Shown here piece by piece: positions 1 to 12,700 of a stretch of 64,000 bases of DNA. The DNA is taken from the NCBI GenBank assembly GCA_963680875.1, contig OY804575.1, positions 107,907,005 through 107,971,004 of the forward strand, read 5' to 3'. The notes under the pieces are model-generated. The model searched no databases. It worked only from the letters and a program-made list of their open reading frames with translations, and was not told where the DNA came from. The DNA comes from Bathymodiolus brooksi (Eukaryota > Mollusca > Bivalvia > Mytilida > Modiolidae). Position 1 is the first letter of the stretch. The number at the start of each line of letters is the position of its first letter. The position numbers were made by a program, and so were the translations under genes.

Positions 1-142
1 TTCATGTTCAAGTTCATACCGTACAAAGAGGTCTGTAAGCTCATCACATACAACTGAGAGCAGTAACCCTAGTGATAGTGATGATGTGTTGGAGTTTAAG
101 CCGTTGATATACGATGATGACGTTAATAACACAGATGAAGTG
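1..142 (+). CDS. Copy A exon E7 (partial at window edge)
   Basis: 47 codons in the frame starting at base 2. They encode a Ser/Asp-rich linker with the basic site R-T-K-R followed by SVSSS, then [17 protein letters not shown]. The donor is GTATGT at 143. It is closely similar to B-E7 and C-E7. Confidence 0.8.
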
Positions 143-2405
143 GTATGTAATTATCTTGTGTTCTTCACTTAACTTGTTCCTTGTACAATTGTTTATGATA
201 ACACAGTCATTTTCTACTATTCTAATGACCACGGGTGTCTGTCTTATACGTAAAGTTTGCAACTTAAAGACTCAGTAAAGCTATCAATAAAGATATTTTC
301 ATATTCATTTGCATAAATAGTCATATTTATTGTTTTTGAAATTTAACTCATAACAACAAGTAAAAACAAAATAAGAATTCCAACTTTAGGGTGGTTGGTT
401 GTTTGGTGGACCCGACGAAAACCACCGACCTGTCGCAAGTCACTGACAAACTTTATCACATAATGTTGTATCGAGTACACCTCGACATGAACGTGGTTCG
501 AATTCACAAATTTAGTGGTGATATGCACTGATTGTACAGGTAGTTGTAAATACAATTACCGTACAATCAGGGACACGACGGCACCTCCAGGTTTTAAAGG
601 AAAATCTAAACAGTGACTATCAACAATACAACATGATATTAAGGAAACTTAAATGATTCTATGCAAACAAGACCATGAAACACACAGATAAAAATTGAAG
701 TCCTTGCTATGAACACGAATAAGAATGACATTTTATTTTAAAACAGGTTCCAAATACATTCCGAAATGGTTGGACACAAGACAATGCTTACCAGAAATGC
801 TTAGAAAGTATTAGAAACTCTCTTCCTACAGACTTATATACTGATGTGGTAGATCTACAAGAAGAATACTTCATTCAGTCATGCGTTAAGGACATAGAGG
901 TGGGTTTTATCGTATAATTTATACAGTAACATCTACTTACCATAGTGTACAATAATGAATATTTTAAAAGATGTTGTTAAGTCATTATCCCACGGCATTA
1001 TATGTAAATAAACTTGACAAGTATTTCATATGGTACTATTATAATTCCTCACCTTCTTAAGTGAAGGGTACGGGTGGCTCAATGAGTTAGGTAATTGGAT
1101 TACCTAACAACTCATACAAGCCTATCACCAATACGACGTGGATTCGCCCAGTATGAAAATTACAAAAAAGGGGCATTCGACTCGCAGCCGCAAGTGATAA
1201 AGTTTACCAGTTGCTTGACCATGGTCGGTGATTCTCTCCTGGTACTCCGGCTTCTTCCACCACGAAAACTGGTCGCCATGATATAGCTGAAATATTGCTG
1301 AAAGTGGCGTTAAAACACCAAAAACACCTTCTTAAATGTGTGCTATCTTGCTAATTAAGACATTACACTATTAAGAAAACCTAGATTCGAAATTCGAGAT
1401 TCAATATCTGAAGCTGGAGATTCGAATGGTTGTGGAACTGCATGTGAAAGAAACAAATACACAATGCATATGTATTATCTTAAAACCCAATGAATAGTTC
1501 GCACCAGGATGTTACATTTAATTAAGGATTGATCGCAATTTTTGTTCAGTTGATGAAGAAATAACCTCAATCAGGTTATACACACCATGTAACCCGCAGC
1601 GGGTTACGCAGTGGTATGTACAACCTGATTGAGGTTATTTCGGATGAACCGAACAAATAATTTTGATCAATCCTTGTAAATGAATTCAAACTTGTTTTGC
1701 TATGATATTGAAAAATATCTTTATTTTTTCAAAATAAGGCAAATGATCGGTAATAAATTTAAATAACCCCAAAGGCGCCTCATTTGAAGAAAATCACTTC
1801 ATGACGCGACGCCCTGAGAACGACGTCTATTTTCAGATTCAGTATATACACAAATAACCTTAACTTTTTAAACCAATCAAAACACGTATAAAATGACATG
1901 TGACTCTATTTAAACGTATTCATATTCTTTCATTTCAAGGTAATCACGGATCAATTATTGACAAATGGAGGTCAACAATATATTTCAAAATTCATTTCCT
2001 CATCATTATTTTCAGAAGAAAAGACCGCATGTTGGATCAACCACTGTACAATTCTCATTGTTTTGTTTTAATACAATCAGGATTCCACAATCCCCTTAGA
2101 CGAACACACAAACCTCAAGGTCTTACCATGTTTCCTTGACGTGTTTATATTGTGGCAATTTATCAAATCTGATCTTTTTGATATTTTAAGATAATATGCA
2201 TTTTACTTTATCGCTAAGTTGGTTGGAGACATCACTTTCCTTCCGGACACGGTTGGTACCATGATGATCTTCATCATCACAGAGGTCAGGAGAAATGAAT
2301 CGCTTTGTACAATGAAATCATCAAATGGATCACAGACAGTTTTGGAATATATTTCAAGTTTCTTGTGTCCGAACAACTGTAGTGATAATGGTAATTGCAC
2401 ATCAG
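1..2405 (+). CDS. VWDE-like gene copy A, 3' part (exons E7 partial, E8, E9)
   Basis: Three + strand exons match exons of copies B and C. E7 is cut by the window edge (2-142, ends GAAGTG before GTATGT). E8 is 747-899 (51 codons, acceptor AAACAG, donor GTGGGT). E9 is 2219-2405 (62 codons plus 1 nt, acceptor CTAAG, donor GTAAAC). All three are open and phases join (0, 0, then 1). E7 carries the Ser-rich linker with the R-T-K-R site, E8 two cysteines, E9 the first three EGF cysteines. No E10 follows: beyond about 2650 homology to B and C is lost, so A looks truncated or rearranged at its 3' end, although its exons are intact. The assignment as von Willebrand factor D and EGF-like comes from the complete copies B and C. 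Orientation is opposite to every other copy in the window. Confidence 0.75.
388..582 (-). repeat. tRNA-derived SINE copy (reverse orientation), no clear 3' tail
   Basis: Contains the reverse complement of the family body: a CTCCACC/ACCACCGACCTG-type block, ACAAACTTTATCACATAATG, the degenerate B-box region (GGTTCGAATTC) and the GTGGTGATA/CACTGATTG head. The poly-A-side tail seen in other copies is missing. It lies in the E7-E8 intron of copy A. Confidence 0.7.
747..899 (+). CDS. Copy A exon E8
   Basis: 153 nt, phase 0 to 0, encoding 51 residues that begin VPNTFRNGW and contain two cysteines (KC.E and SCVKD). Acceptor TTTTAAAACAG, donor GTGGGT. It is nearly the same as B-E8 and C-E8. Confidence 0.8.
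1064..1322 (+). repeat. tRNA-derived SINE copy
   Basis: Full-length family member with a diverged head (GGGTGGCTCAATGAGTTAGG) and a conserved end, CTTCCACCACGAAAACTGG then ATATAGCTGAAATATTGCTG and a GAAAGTGGCGTTAAA tail. Apparent reading frames here belong to the repeat. Confidence 0.75.
1524..1675. mobile_element. Foldback MITE, about 152 bp, nearly fully palindromic
   Basis: The left end AAGGATTGATC pairs with the right end GATCAATCCTT. Inside, GAAATAACCTCAATCAGGTT pairs with AACCTGATTGAGGTTATTTC, then ACACCATGTAACCCGC pairs with GCGGGTTACGCAGTGGT, leaving almost no loop. It has no coding capacity. It lies in the E8-E9 intron of copy A. I see no clear target-site duplication. Confidence 0.8.
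2219..2405 (+). CDS. Copy A exon E9 (first half of EGF domain)
   Basis: 187 nt, phase 0 to 1. It encodes [10 protein letters not shown]..., then the [11 protein letters not shown] start of an EGF domain that B and C complete in E10. No E10 was found downstream in copy A. Confidence 0.75.
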
Positions 2406-3808
2406 GTAAACATTTAGTATACATATTGCTTTGTTCTGTCTTTAATATAATGTAATAAAATGATACTTGCCAACATGGAGATTACCGACGTACATACAAA
2501 TTAATTTTTAAGACTAAGTACTGATTATGAAGGGTGTATTTACTGGTACATTTGCTCTGAATAAATAATTTACTGAGTACATTAATGTTCAGACGTTCTG
2601 ATGCGGACAAAAAGTCGACACCTTATCAATAAATACGAAGATAGCACATGTAGTGAGCACGACGTGTCTCTTGACAACCTTCATCAGGTACGCGCATGGC
2701 CAAAAGATTGGAAAGCCACTTAATTTAAGAGTATTTGGGAGCAAGTTAAACAAAGAGATCATACTTGATAGCCAACATAGGCTAATGAAACCCAATAAAA
2801 CAGTATAAAATACAGAACAAATTCAGTGGGATTACAAATAAGTCAACAGGGCCGGACCTCGGGAAAATAACCCTTTCTCAATTTAATAATTATGGATATT
2901 AACTTCTCATGAAGGCCATAATTGTATAATGGTGTTTTGACCCTTTTAGTAGTACTAAAAATCACACGACTGCAGGATAATGCAAGTGTCTTAACGTTCC
3001 CACTTCATCAATCAGAAACCAAATAACTGCTATGAGCATACTAGACGAAAAAGGTTAAAATAGTCAAACATATCGTATGCCTTTACTGTACAGCAAATGT
3101 AATACTCTTTGCATGATACCTCAATTTAGTGCATCTCTTAATACACCTATTTATACAACTAGAAATATTTTTGTATTCATTTCCGTAACGAATAATCTTC
3201 ATTTTCGTGATAAATACCTCTCATTGTTCTTAATACATACTCTTCATTAAGACAGTACGTTTAACAGGATGGAAACTTTAAACAAAACAATATTATGCTA
3301 ATCGTTATTTTTCCCTTTCACATTTATTGTTCTTTTCACCATGGCTGTCTTATTGAATGCTATGTTAAAAATCTAAAATATTTAAATATGGCTAAGTTGT
3401 AGATCGAAGATAAACTTTTAGGGAAACAAGATAAAGCTGAACTACTTGCAGACCTACAATTTACATAAGTTCCAATCAAGCGGATCTAAAAATGTTTAAC
3501 TTCCTAGAAAGCTGACATATCATCCGATTAACTCTGACAAAAGTAAACTTTCAAATGAAGACTTACAAGTTGGTTAACATTGTGGTCTAGAAACTAAAAC
3601 AAACTTCCTATAAAGTAAACTTTTTATATAAACCTGACCGTGGTACAACTCCAGTTTAATTCAAAGATTACTTCAAAACAAGGTAAGGTTTGATTTGAAC
3701 GGAAAAGAAAGAAAGTTTACTATTGTTTACGTAAAGTCAGATTCTTAAGAATAAGTCTGCACTCATCTCCAAATCAAATAACAAATTGTTAAATAAGATA
3801 AAGGCATA
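2406..3808. other. Non-coding interval between copy A and pseudogene A'
   Basis: No exon recognised. 2587-2800 still matches intron sequence of B (about 34.9-35.1 kb) and C (about 53.75-53.95 kb). 2850-2950 matches, in reverse, sequence inside the foldback element at 27.9-28.4 kb (CTCGGGAAAATAACCC, then TAATTATGGATATTAAC). 2960-3790 shows nothing I can name. Confidence 0.5.
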
Positions 3809-6332
3809 CCTCTTCATCTATGTTGTTAACATCATGGTAAGTCAATGGTCTAAAAATCAAACACATCATCACTATCACTAGGGCTACCGCATTCAGTTAC
3901 AGACCTCTTTTTGTGGTATGAACTTGAACATGAAGTGTAAAAGGCACCAACAAATTCTTCTGTTGATTGTGAAGATCCTGAACAATAAATACTGTGTACT
4001 TTCTGTTAAATTCCATTAGGAGGTGTTAAAATCGTCTATATCATCTGAGCTTCCGGCTTGTCGTTCACAAATACAGTAAGATGTTGTGTTGTCGCCACTA
4101 TCAACTGTGTCATCAATCTCTATAACCTGCTGCTTATTTTAGAAACTCTTGCTTGGCAGCAAAAAGTTGTTCACTGGTCATTGCAGAAGTTACACTGAAA
4201 GTAAAAAATCGATTGGATTTTTTTCGACTTTAGGCAATCGATTTTTTTCAACTTTCGTAAATATTAATAATCAACTGTTGATGAAAAAAAAATGTAGTCT
4301 CGTTTTTAAATATGTTAGTTGTCTTTTAAAAGCTTGCGTATTCCTAAAATTTAGCGATCAAGTATTAAGCATAAATTATTATACTACATAGTTGTATTTT
4401 TTGTGATAACATTTCTATATTTAAAGCTACAAAAAGGACTAGTATTATTATACCTCAAGGAATCTGCAAACTTCTTATAATTGTTTATCGTTCTTTTCTG
4501 GCGGTGTGTGAAATCATCGACCTCTCTTTGGTTGTACTTGGAACACCACACAAACCTTTTACTTCATTTATGTCGTAAATAGATGGTCTACCAGAAATCA
4601 TCGTAATAAATTTTGACCAAGTTGTTCCAATCAGTAGAGTTTTCTGCAAAATTAGGAAATTTATTTGTGTAATCATATTGTCGTATAGCACATCCTGCAT
4701 ATCAAAAGTATGCAAATTAACTCAGATGAAATGTTGTTCTTTGTACAGTAATTCATGGTATATGAACTAAGTAAACTTGCTAGCAACCATTTAAATGAAT
4801 ATTAATCAGACATAACTGTTCTTGTAATAAAAACATATATTGTTATTAAACATGTGCATTTAATTCAATAGTTGATAAACAATTCATTTAGTTCTAATTT
4901 GAAGAAGATCGATTATTGCAAAGGCACCAAACAAAGTTATACTAGTTATCTTATGGTGTGGATACTATAAATAACAACTGATAATATGATTTAAAGACTA
5001 AGACCGACTTGTACTATCAATATAATTGTAAGAAAAATGTAAAGCTGAAAATTCTCCATATCATACAACCTTGTATTCGTTGCCATATTGATCTTTTAAC
5101 AGGTCACTATCATCACAGCTTTTTAATTCTGGATCGATACCTCTGCTGGTGGACTATTTGTTTTATTTCTTTATTGACTTATTCTACTTGTTAACATATA
5201 TCTCCTTGGTCCAGCTTTCCAAGTGATTGAATTACAATATTAAATTTATATAAAAATATAACATAATTTACAAATAACATTATTACTGCTTTCCCAATAA
5301 AATATAGTTCGTACATTTTTTTATATTTATTCATGATATATCAATATATCGACAAAACAACATGGCTAAATATATGTTATGAAGAAGAGATTGAACTGGT
5401 ATCATCCGTCTAATAGTCAGTGTTTCGGTGCTGACATGGTTTATAAGATGTGTTTATTATAGAAACTTACTGTACCACAATACTGTAATTACTAGTAAAA
5501 AATAAGGCTTAGAACGAGTTTGGCAGTTGTGTCAGACTTTTCGACATTGCAGGATAAATACAACACAAGTACATTATCGATAAAAGAGATATATTTCCCA
5601 TACCTACAAAACAGGCAAGAAATACTAACCAACACCTCTCTATCTCTTTCTAAAGTTGATGCAAATAATTTCATATATCTTGACAATGTATTGGATATAT
5701 ATCGTGGCGGTCACTTGTTTTTAGTGTTGACAACAGGAGAACATTGTATTCGGTAAAAACCAACCGCAAGTCACTGTCAATGATTGTCACTAAAAGATTT
5801 GCAGAGTACACTTCGTTGTCAGTGGAAATCCAGCTTACAATTTCAGTGGTGATAGACATTGATATTATAGGAAGATGTAACTGCAACTACAGTACCGATA
5901 TATTCCAACCTAACATCCATGTTTATTTTTATCCTGGTGACCGCTCTGGGGTAATGTGGAAAACCAACATGGTCGTAAAACATTCTCGTATCAATGCATC
6001 CAGAACGGTCGTCAGAAACATGAAAAGCAAATTATTAGATTGATTTATTCTCTGATTTAAGGAAAGCCGCCTGTAACCATTGGCTGTCGGCAAGCTTCGA
6101 TAAATAAATAAAAAATTAAATTAATGAAAATATCTTCATGACAAAGCATTTTCTAAAATAGTTACCTCCATATTCATATTGTATGAGTGTGTCCAGTCGC
6201 AATCTCTAAGTACAGTTGTGCTAATAAACTAGTTGTTGATTCGACGTTAGAAATTTGATACGCAGGTCCGTCGAATCGTAAAGATTCAATTGTTGGAGAT
6301 ACCGTACTGTTTGGAAATGATGGTAATATAAA
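3809..6332 (-). pseudogene. VWDE-like pseudogene fragment A' (E1, E5, E6, E7 remnants)
   Basis: Four decayed exons in the gene order of B and C. The E7 remnant (3809-4194) still shows the Ser-rich linker and acidic tail but has indels and in-frame stops. The E6 remnant (4454-4643) keeps [16 protein letters not shown] and GLCGVPS but lost the N-terminal strand and then shifts frame. The E5 remnant is about 5058-5140. The E1 remnant (6166-6332) is 167 nt against 275 in B and C, lost its middle, ends out of frame, and its acceptor AG became AC. E2-E4 and E8-E13 are absent. Clearly non-functional. It lies tail-to-tail with copy A. Confidence 0.8.
5500..6050 (-). repeat. Interspersed repeat plus degenerate SINE, also at 43.1-43.6 and 62.6-63.1 kb
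   Basis: Shares blocks with the introns of B and C: TTGCAGGATA, ATCGATAAAAG/ATATCG, ACAGGCAAGAAA, CTTTCTAAAGTTGATGCA, then a SINE-like end (CGCAAGTCACTG, GTGGTGATAG) and a TTTATCCTGG...CTCTGGGGTAATGTGG block. Both strands are open for short stretches only because of the repeat. Confidence 0.55.
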
Positions 6333-6685
6333 TTGTTCGTACTTTTAAGCTACATGGTAGTACAGGCGATTGTCAAAGATCAAGATATCATCAGTAATGG
6401 TAGTAATGAATGAATTCATGACAATGAAAAATGAAAATGGCACATTTCATACAACAACATAAATATAACTTATCATGCTTAACGGAGGCAGTAATTGATG
6501 CATTAGCCCTTGAAATTCAGTAACATATATATAAAAATAATGGACGAATTATAAATTGTTTTGGTTATTAATTGAGATTACATATTATTGAAATACTCAT
6601 ACAGTCCATATAAATTTATATAAGTAATTGTCTACTGTTAAATGATGATAATGACGTATAGAAATCAATAATTAACTATGCTTAC

Positions 6686-6751
6686 ATGTATATCCAGGGT
6701 AGTAACCAGAATCAGATAACATACCATCAGGACATTTTACGCTACCTTCAC
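6686..6751 (-). CDS. LRP-like exon 6: short Cys-bearing segment
   Basis: 66 nt with acceptor CTTATTTAG and donor GTAAGC; phase 1 in and 1 out fits exon 5. Encodes GEGSVKCPDGMLSDSGYYPGYT, reminiscent of short Gly/Tyr/Cys ectodomain repeats, not assigned to a family. It is supported by splice sites and phase only, so less certain than the propeller exons. Confidence 0.6.
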
Positions 6752-9700
6752 CTAAATAAGTACATACTTGATATATGCTGTATAAATATTAACAAGGGTA
6801 TATTTAAATACATGTATGCAATGGAAAATACACTTCAACTGCAGATTCTTAAAAATAACCAAAGAGACCCGTTAAAGGATCAAGTTGTTTAGGAATCTAT
6901 AAGTTCATCTCCATTATCAGTGACAAATCGGTACCAATTTCATCTAAACTGTCACCACTCAAAGCAGTATCAACAGTCAGATTCATTTTATATCCACTTG
7001 ATCTTTTGGCTTCATTTTTCTTTTCAATATAAGAGCTACATTCATCCAATCAAGACGTCTTTAAACAATTATGCATTGTATGTTCGACATCCTATTGCGG
7101 GGTATTCTATTAAGAGTGTTGAATTAATAGGAGGACACTAATGTGTTGATATCTAATTCAATAACATTGTACGTACCTGTTCCTTTGTATACTTTCACAC
7201 CCTTCATAAACGGAGTATCAGAATGAAACTGTATTTTAGATGAACCTGGAGATTTAGATTGTTTGTATAACATGCTGTTGTTTTCAGTGAAATATATGTA
7301 ATTGTCATGTATATCAATACCGTACGGTTTCGATAATTCACTGGTAATCAGCTGGACATCAGAGCCATCTAGTTTGGCGGACTTTATATAACCACCCACA
7401 TACTCAGTCCAATAAATTCTCTGTTCAGTCAAATCTGCAATGACATAAATGAAGATGTAAAAATAAACGACTTATTACCTTCTGAATCTTTGTAATTGTA
7501 CACCATTAGCAATGGTTTGCTTGATTAAGAGAAAGCTATAGGGTGGAATTGTATTAATGTGATATTCATCATATATATGCATGCACATATAGACAAAGGA
7601 TTTTTGTGGGATTCGTGTTGCTCGATCTTCAGTTTTCTTTAGCTTTTGTAGATCGTAGTTTGTCCATTTTCATTTTGCCATTGTGTTGTCTGTACATCTT
7701 CGACTTACGGTTTCTGATTGTCCCATTGGTATCTTCAGGCATATCATAACATACTCACGTGTTGTATTCATTAACATCTCCGAACATTAAGGGGCTATTG
7801 TGGTCGTGATCGCATAGTACAACTACCTATGCAATCAGTGCCTATCACCAATGACGTTGCGAATTCAAATCCAACTCATACGAGGTGTACTCGATGCAAC
7901 ATTAGTGATAAAGTTTGCCAGTGACTTGTGGCAGGTTGGTGGTTTCTCCGGTTACTCCGGTCTCCTCCACCAATAAAACTGACCATCACGATATAAATGA
8001 AATATTGTTGAAAGTGATGTTAAATACCATAACCCTAACTCTAACAAGACAGCGAGAGCGTTCAGTTTTCGAATATGAAAAAAAATCCAAATGACTATTA
8101 AGAATAATTAATAGTGTAGAACATAGTCAATTGTCTTTTTCAAATAATATACCGAAGCACCGTTATCATTCAATTTTACACTGACAGGGATATTCGAAAC
8201 TATTGACGACTTGTGTAGAAAAAACCTGTACCAAAGAAAAGACGAACTAAAAACATCGAGGTTGGCAGATGGTGTTCCGGAAGAATCAGCATAAACTACC
8301 CCATTGCCAGTATTGCATTAAATATCGATGTCAATTAGGGTAAGAAATGTCATATTGGAAATAAAAACGTGTCTGCAACCAGTTGAGATAACCCAAATTT
8401 CACATAGATCAACCAACGCAAGATTGGACAATAACATTTCTGAAGCGATGACCTGACATACGTATTGATGCTTAGTAACCCTTAATGAGTAACTTGCCAG
8501 ACATAAATAGCTAACATTCCTTTATGATCTAAGCAATACAAATATGGATATCTAATTTAGCGTGCGCGACGCGTTTATCTTATAAACTAGGAAGATGGGA
8601 ACGCCAAAAAAAAATTATATGGCAGCAATAAAGCCAAAGGACTTAAACAGAATTGCAAAATTGGCATAAGGTCATCGATGCCAGAGGGAGGAGAACCTTA
8701 GTTATAATAATAATTACATTTTAATTTCAATAATAGATATGTCTAATAAACAATGACCACTCACTACTGGGTAATACATTGTACCCGTCGGAACCTATAG
8801 TCCAACAGTAAACGTATCGACCCAGTAAGGGTAAGCAAAACGTAGATATCTAATTTAGTATACACGCAATGTGTGAAATAAAATCCGAACCGTAAAGACA
8901 AACTTTACAATTACTCAAATTCCTGGCTTTCTCTTTCCTAGAATTGTTTTCTACGTATTCAAAACGAGATGTCTCAATATGAGCATAGCATATGTTTCCC
9001 GTGTTCTTAAAAAAAATACTACAGGGTTCCTTAATGTTAAAATGACTCCCTAAAAGTTGATAATATTTTATTTTATTGTTTGATATTGCTTGGTTACTTT
9101 ATTCAACAATTACAATAATGTTATACATATTAGCATTCTCTACCATGTGAACCATGTGAAATATATCCTTATAATATACCTAATGCAATTCCTTGTGGAA
9201 ACTGTATGTCATCGGATATAATGTTCTGTAAATTACTGCCGTCAAATTTAGATTTTCTAATCCTTGACTCAAACACTTCACTGAAGTATATCCATCTACA
9301 AATGACATGTAGTTTTAAATAAATTGATATATTTCTCGCTACAAGAACGCACTTCTTGTAGTTTCTATTTAATAAAAAATACATGAAAAGAGATTGCTAC
9401 AAGTTTGACAGAAGAAACCAGACCCAATATGAAGAGCAAGATCCCAAATGAAGTTAGATAAAAGTATATTTGGGTATGTCTTTTGTGTAATAATCCTTTT
9501 GTAACTGGGACAGATTTGAAATGTTATCTTCCAGTATTAACAACCATAACTGTAATAACGAATATTATATCATTGAAATTGTTAATTTGTAAATTGATAC
9601 AAATATATACAATTTATCCACCAGTCATTACATTTGCTATACGAATATAGTATACGAATCATGCTTTGCTTTATACGAATAACTGTTTAAGTCCCGCCCT

Positions 9701-12700
9701 TTATGGATTTCTTTTTTCTGTTCTCTGTTCGACAGACCAGTAGCCTAATTAATATATCGGTCGCTGTTGTTAATAATTGTTTTCTTTCTCGTTTCAAAAT
9801 ACAACCCGACAAAATACATAACATGAAACTCATACTGTTGAAATTAAAGATTCGTTGTATACTTTTTATGCAAAGCAAATCCTAAAAATGAATGATAAAG
9901 ACCCAAGCAAATCTGTTTAAGAATCCACCTGTGCGCAGACGATACAAATTTAACCTAGAATGGTCCTCACTATTGTGTCGTTTTGATAATGACATGATTT
10001 GTGAGTGCCTAAATGGCACTCTTCTGTCAGTGGAACATATATGTGGTCATTTGTGACACATACATTCCATAGCGGTTAACCAAGTCATGGTGGTGACCGT
10101 AATATTTACAAAATGTCATTATGACATCATATTTTGCAAAAGAGTTACCTCCATGTCATGGTAGTGACCGTAAATCATTCGAAGTGATGACTTCAACTTA
10201 ACCATTATATTAAATATTAAACATGTATATATACAAATATGTCTTAGATTCTAAGATGTCAAGCTTCAATCTGTTTTTCATCTTAATCAATAAATATTCA
10301 TTTGAATCAAACTTAATTCACTTCCTTTCGGGAACAATGTGTACGAGAATTGTTTAAAAATTATTTCTAAAAACATCGTGGATTACAGGATAAATACAAT
10401 ATTTGTCAATTCATGGTCAAATTTGAGTTAAATGACAAGAAATAAGGCAGAGAAGCTGTCTCTGTTGGTTCTTTGGCATCTAACAATGGAATCACGTCAG
10501 CAAAATATGGATTATTTATTGACATAATATCAATATACCTGAAAGTGAGATTGATTCCTTCAATTTCTCTAAGTATTTTGTCTTTGATATTTCTTTTTGC
10601 ATAACTTCTGTCTAATAGGAATAAATGATCGGTAGCATACTGATTGTTTGTTGACATTGTGTCGTTCAAACTGGACAAAAATGTTATCGAAAAAAGAACT
10701 CCAGCATACTAAGAACTCGATTTTCTGTGTAGCGCCGTTTTCCTTTTGTTTCGTGCTTGATAAAAGCAAGTCAATGCTACTTAAAACTATAGACTTGTAT
10801 CATTCAAACAGGTTTTGTAAATTTTCACGGGGAATGGTAGTGTAAAGTGTGAAATTTTTGAAAAAGAACGAGAATTGAAATTATCCAGAATGTTTTTCAG
10901 TATCCACTTTTAATTGATGCTACTACATGACGAGACACAATATGCAGAACAAATGTGTGCCATAGTCACAGGAAAATAGAAGAATCGGCAATATTCTTTT
11001 CTCTATGTTGATTCTTGTTAAGTTTTGGTATCCAATATAAAGTAGGTAGGTCATCATTTTCCTCATTAATAGGAATATTCCTTGATACATAAATAACCTG
11101 TGATTTGAAGGAGTAATACCATATTGGTATGACAAGAAATCAAACCTTTTCTTAATCCTTAAGTACTAATTTTAACATATTTTCGTTTTGTGAATTCGAC
11201 GGAGTACTAAATGTCTAATTCATTTAACCTATTCTGATAATATCTAGTTTGAGATCTTCTCTCTTAATAGAAACGCCGACATCAAATACAGCGTACATGA
11301 TGCGTTACTGGAATAAGCTCCATGAGCAACGCTCAAACTCAAAATAATTACAAATATGCAAAATACATTTTTGTAATTGTAAAATTTAGGTGCAATTCTA
11401 TTGATGTAGATGTAAGATACAATTGTCACAGTTTGATCCTGAAAATACTCAGTAATATGAGAAGTCACCGCTTAATGATCTAAGATGTTTTCTAAGATTG
11501 TTGGCATCGGTACCTTTACTGAAAACTTTCAAGTGAATGAAGCATCTGTTATCTTGTGTAAACTGTTTCGTCCGAACTGGTTTAAAACGTAAAATTTTGC
11601 CACATCACAATAAATACTAACAAGCCGATATCCTAAACCGATATCCTGAGTGTATCCTTTGGAGATTGGCTTCACAAGTGCAAAATATCAAAGCGATTTA
11701 ATCATGATGACTCTAAGAGAAACATAATGGTGCGCATCTAATACAATTTAACAATTTGTGAATGTACAAATGGAGATCGCCAAAGGTCAAAACGGCATAG
11801 CTTGTTAAATATTTGAACGATTATATTTTTCCTACCCTGACTGATTTATATGTTGGTTTGTCTTAAATAAATTAATTCATTGCATTACCATAATTATTTT
11901 CAGGACCAATAACATTGCCAACTACCTTAATATTCACCTTTACAATCCTATGGCATTGTAGGACCTAGTTCTCTAATCCAGTAAAGGTGAACTCGTTCTT
12001 GGGCTATTAGAATGGTGATATATTTTCACAGTCATACGTAACTTCATAGACAAGATGGAATGGTTTGATAGACTAAAGAGGTTTATACCTAAGTTCACCC
12101 CCGATTTTTAGTGGCGTTCATGTTGCTCCCTCTTTCGTTTTCTGTGTAGTGTATTGGAAATCATTGTCTGTCCTTTTGTCATTTTTCGTCTTGGTCATTG
12201 TATTGTCTATCCTTCTTCTATTTACGGCTTCTGAATGCCCCTTTGGTATCTTCAAATGTATTTTAGTATTTACTTTGTCATGGTGATTATTTATATCATA
12301 CCGGCGCCCATTCATTCTTGTACGTAATGGTTGCTACGTATTACAAGCATAAAACAAATATTTGAAGGGCAGGGATAAACAAAACTGATCAAACAAAAAG
12401 CCAAACCATGTGCGATGTTAGTAATAATATTACCGCTGATTAAGTTAATTTATTATCGTTTTTGATAATTGAAATATTAATTTAAAATGTTTATGAAAAT
12501 TCAGAATCATTATAATCATTTAAATTCAAATTCTTGTACAGAAATATAGTAATGTCATAATTACTTGCTTACTGTATCCAGAGCTATTGCCTGTGGATTG
12601 TTAAGGTCAGTTAATATTTCTGTTCTATTTGATCCATCCAAGTCAGATCTAAATAATTTTCCAATGGTATAATCTAACCAGTAAAGATGATCACATTCTA

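Larger units (their letters stand above)
9296..12564 (-). other. LRP-like intron 3
   Basis: Apart from the RT remnant and a 3'-end repeat at 12.09-12.32 kb, I see only AT-rich unique sequence with short chance frames. Confidence 0.5.
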
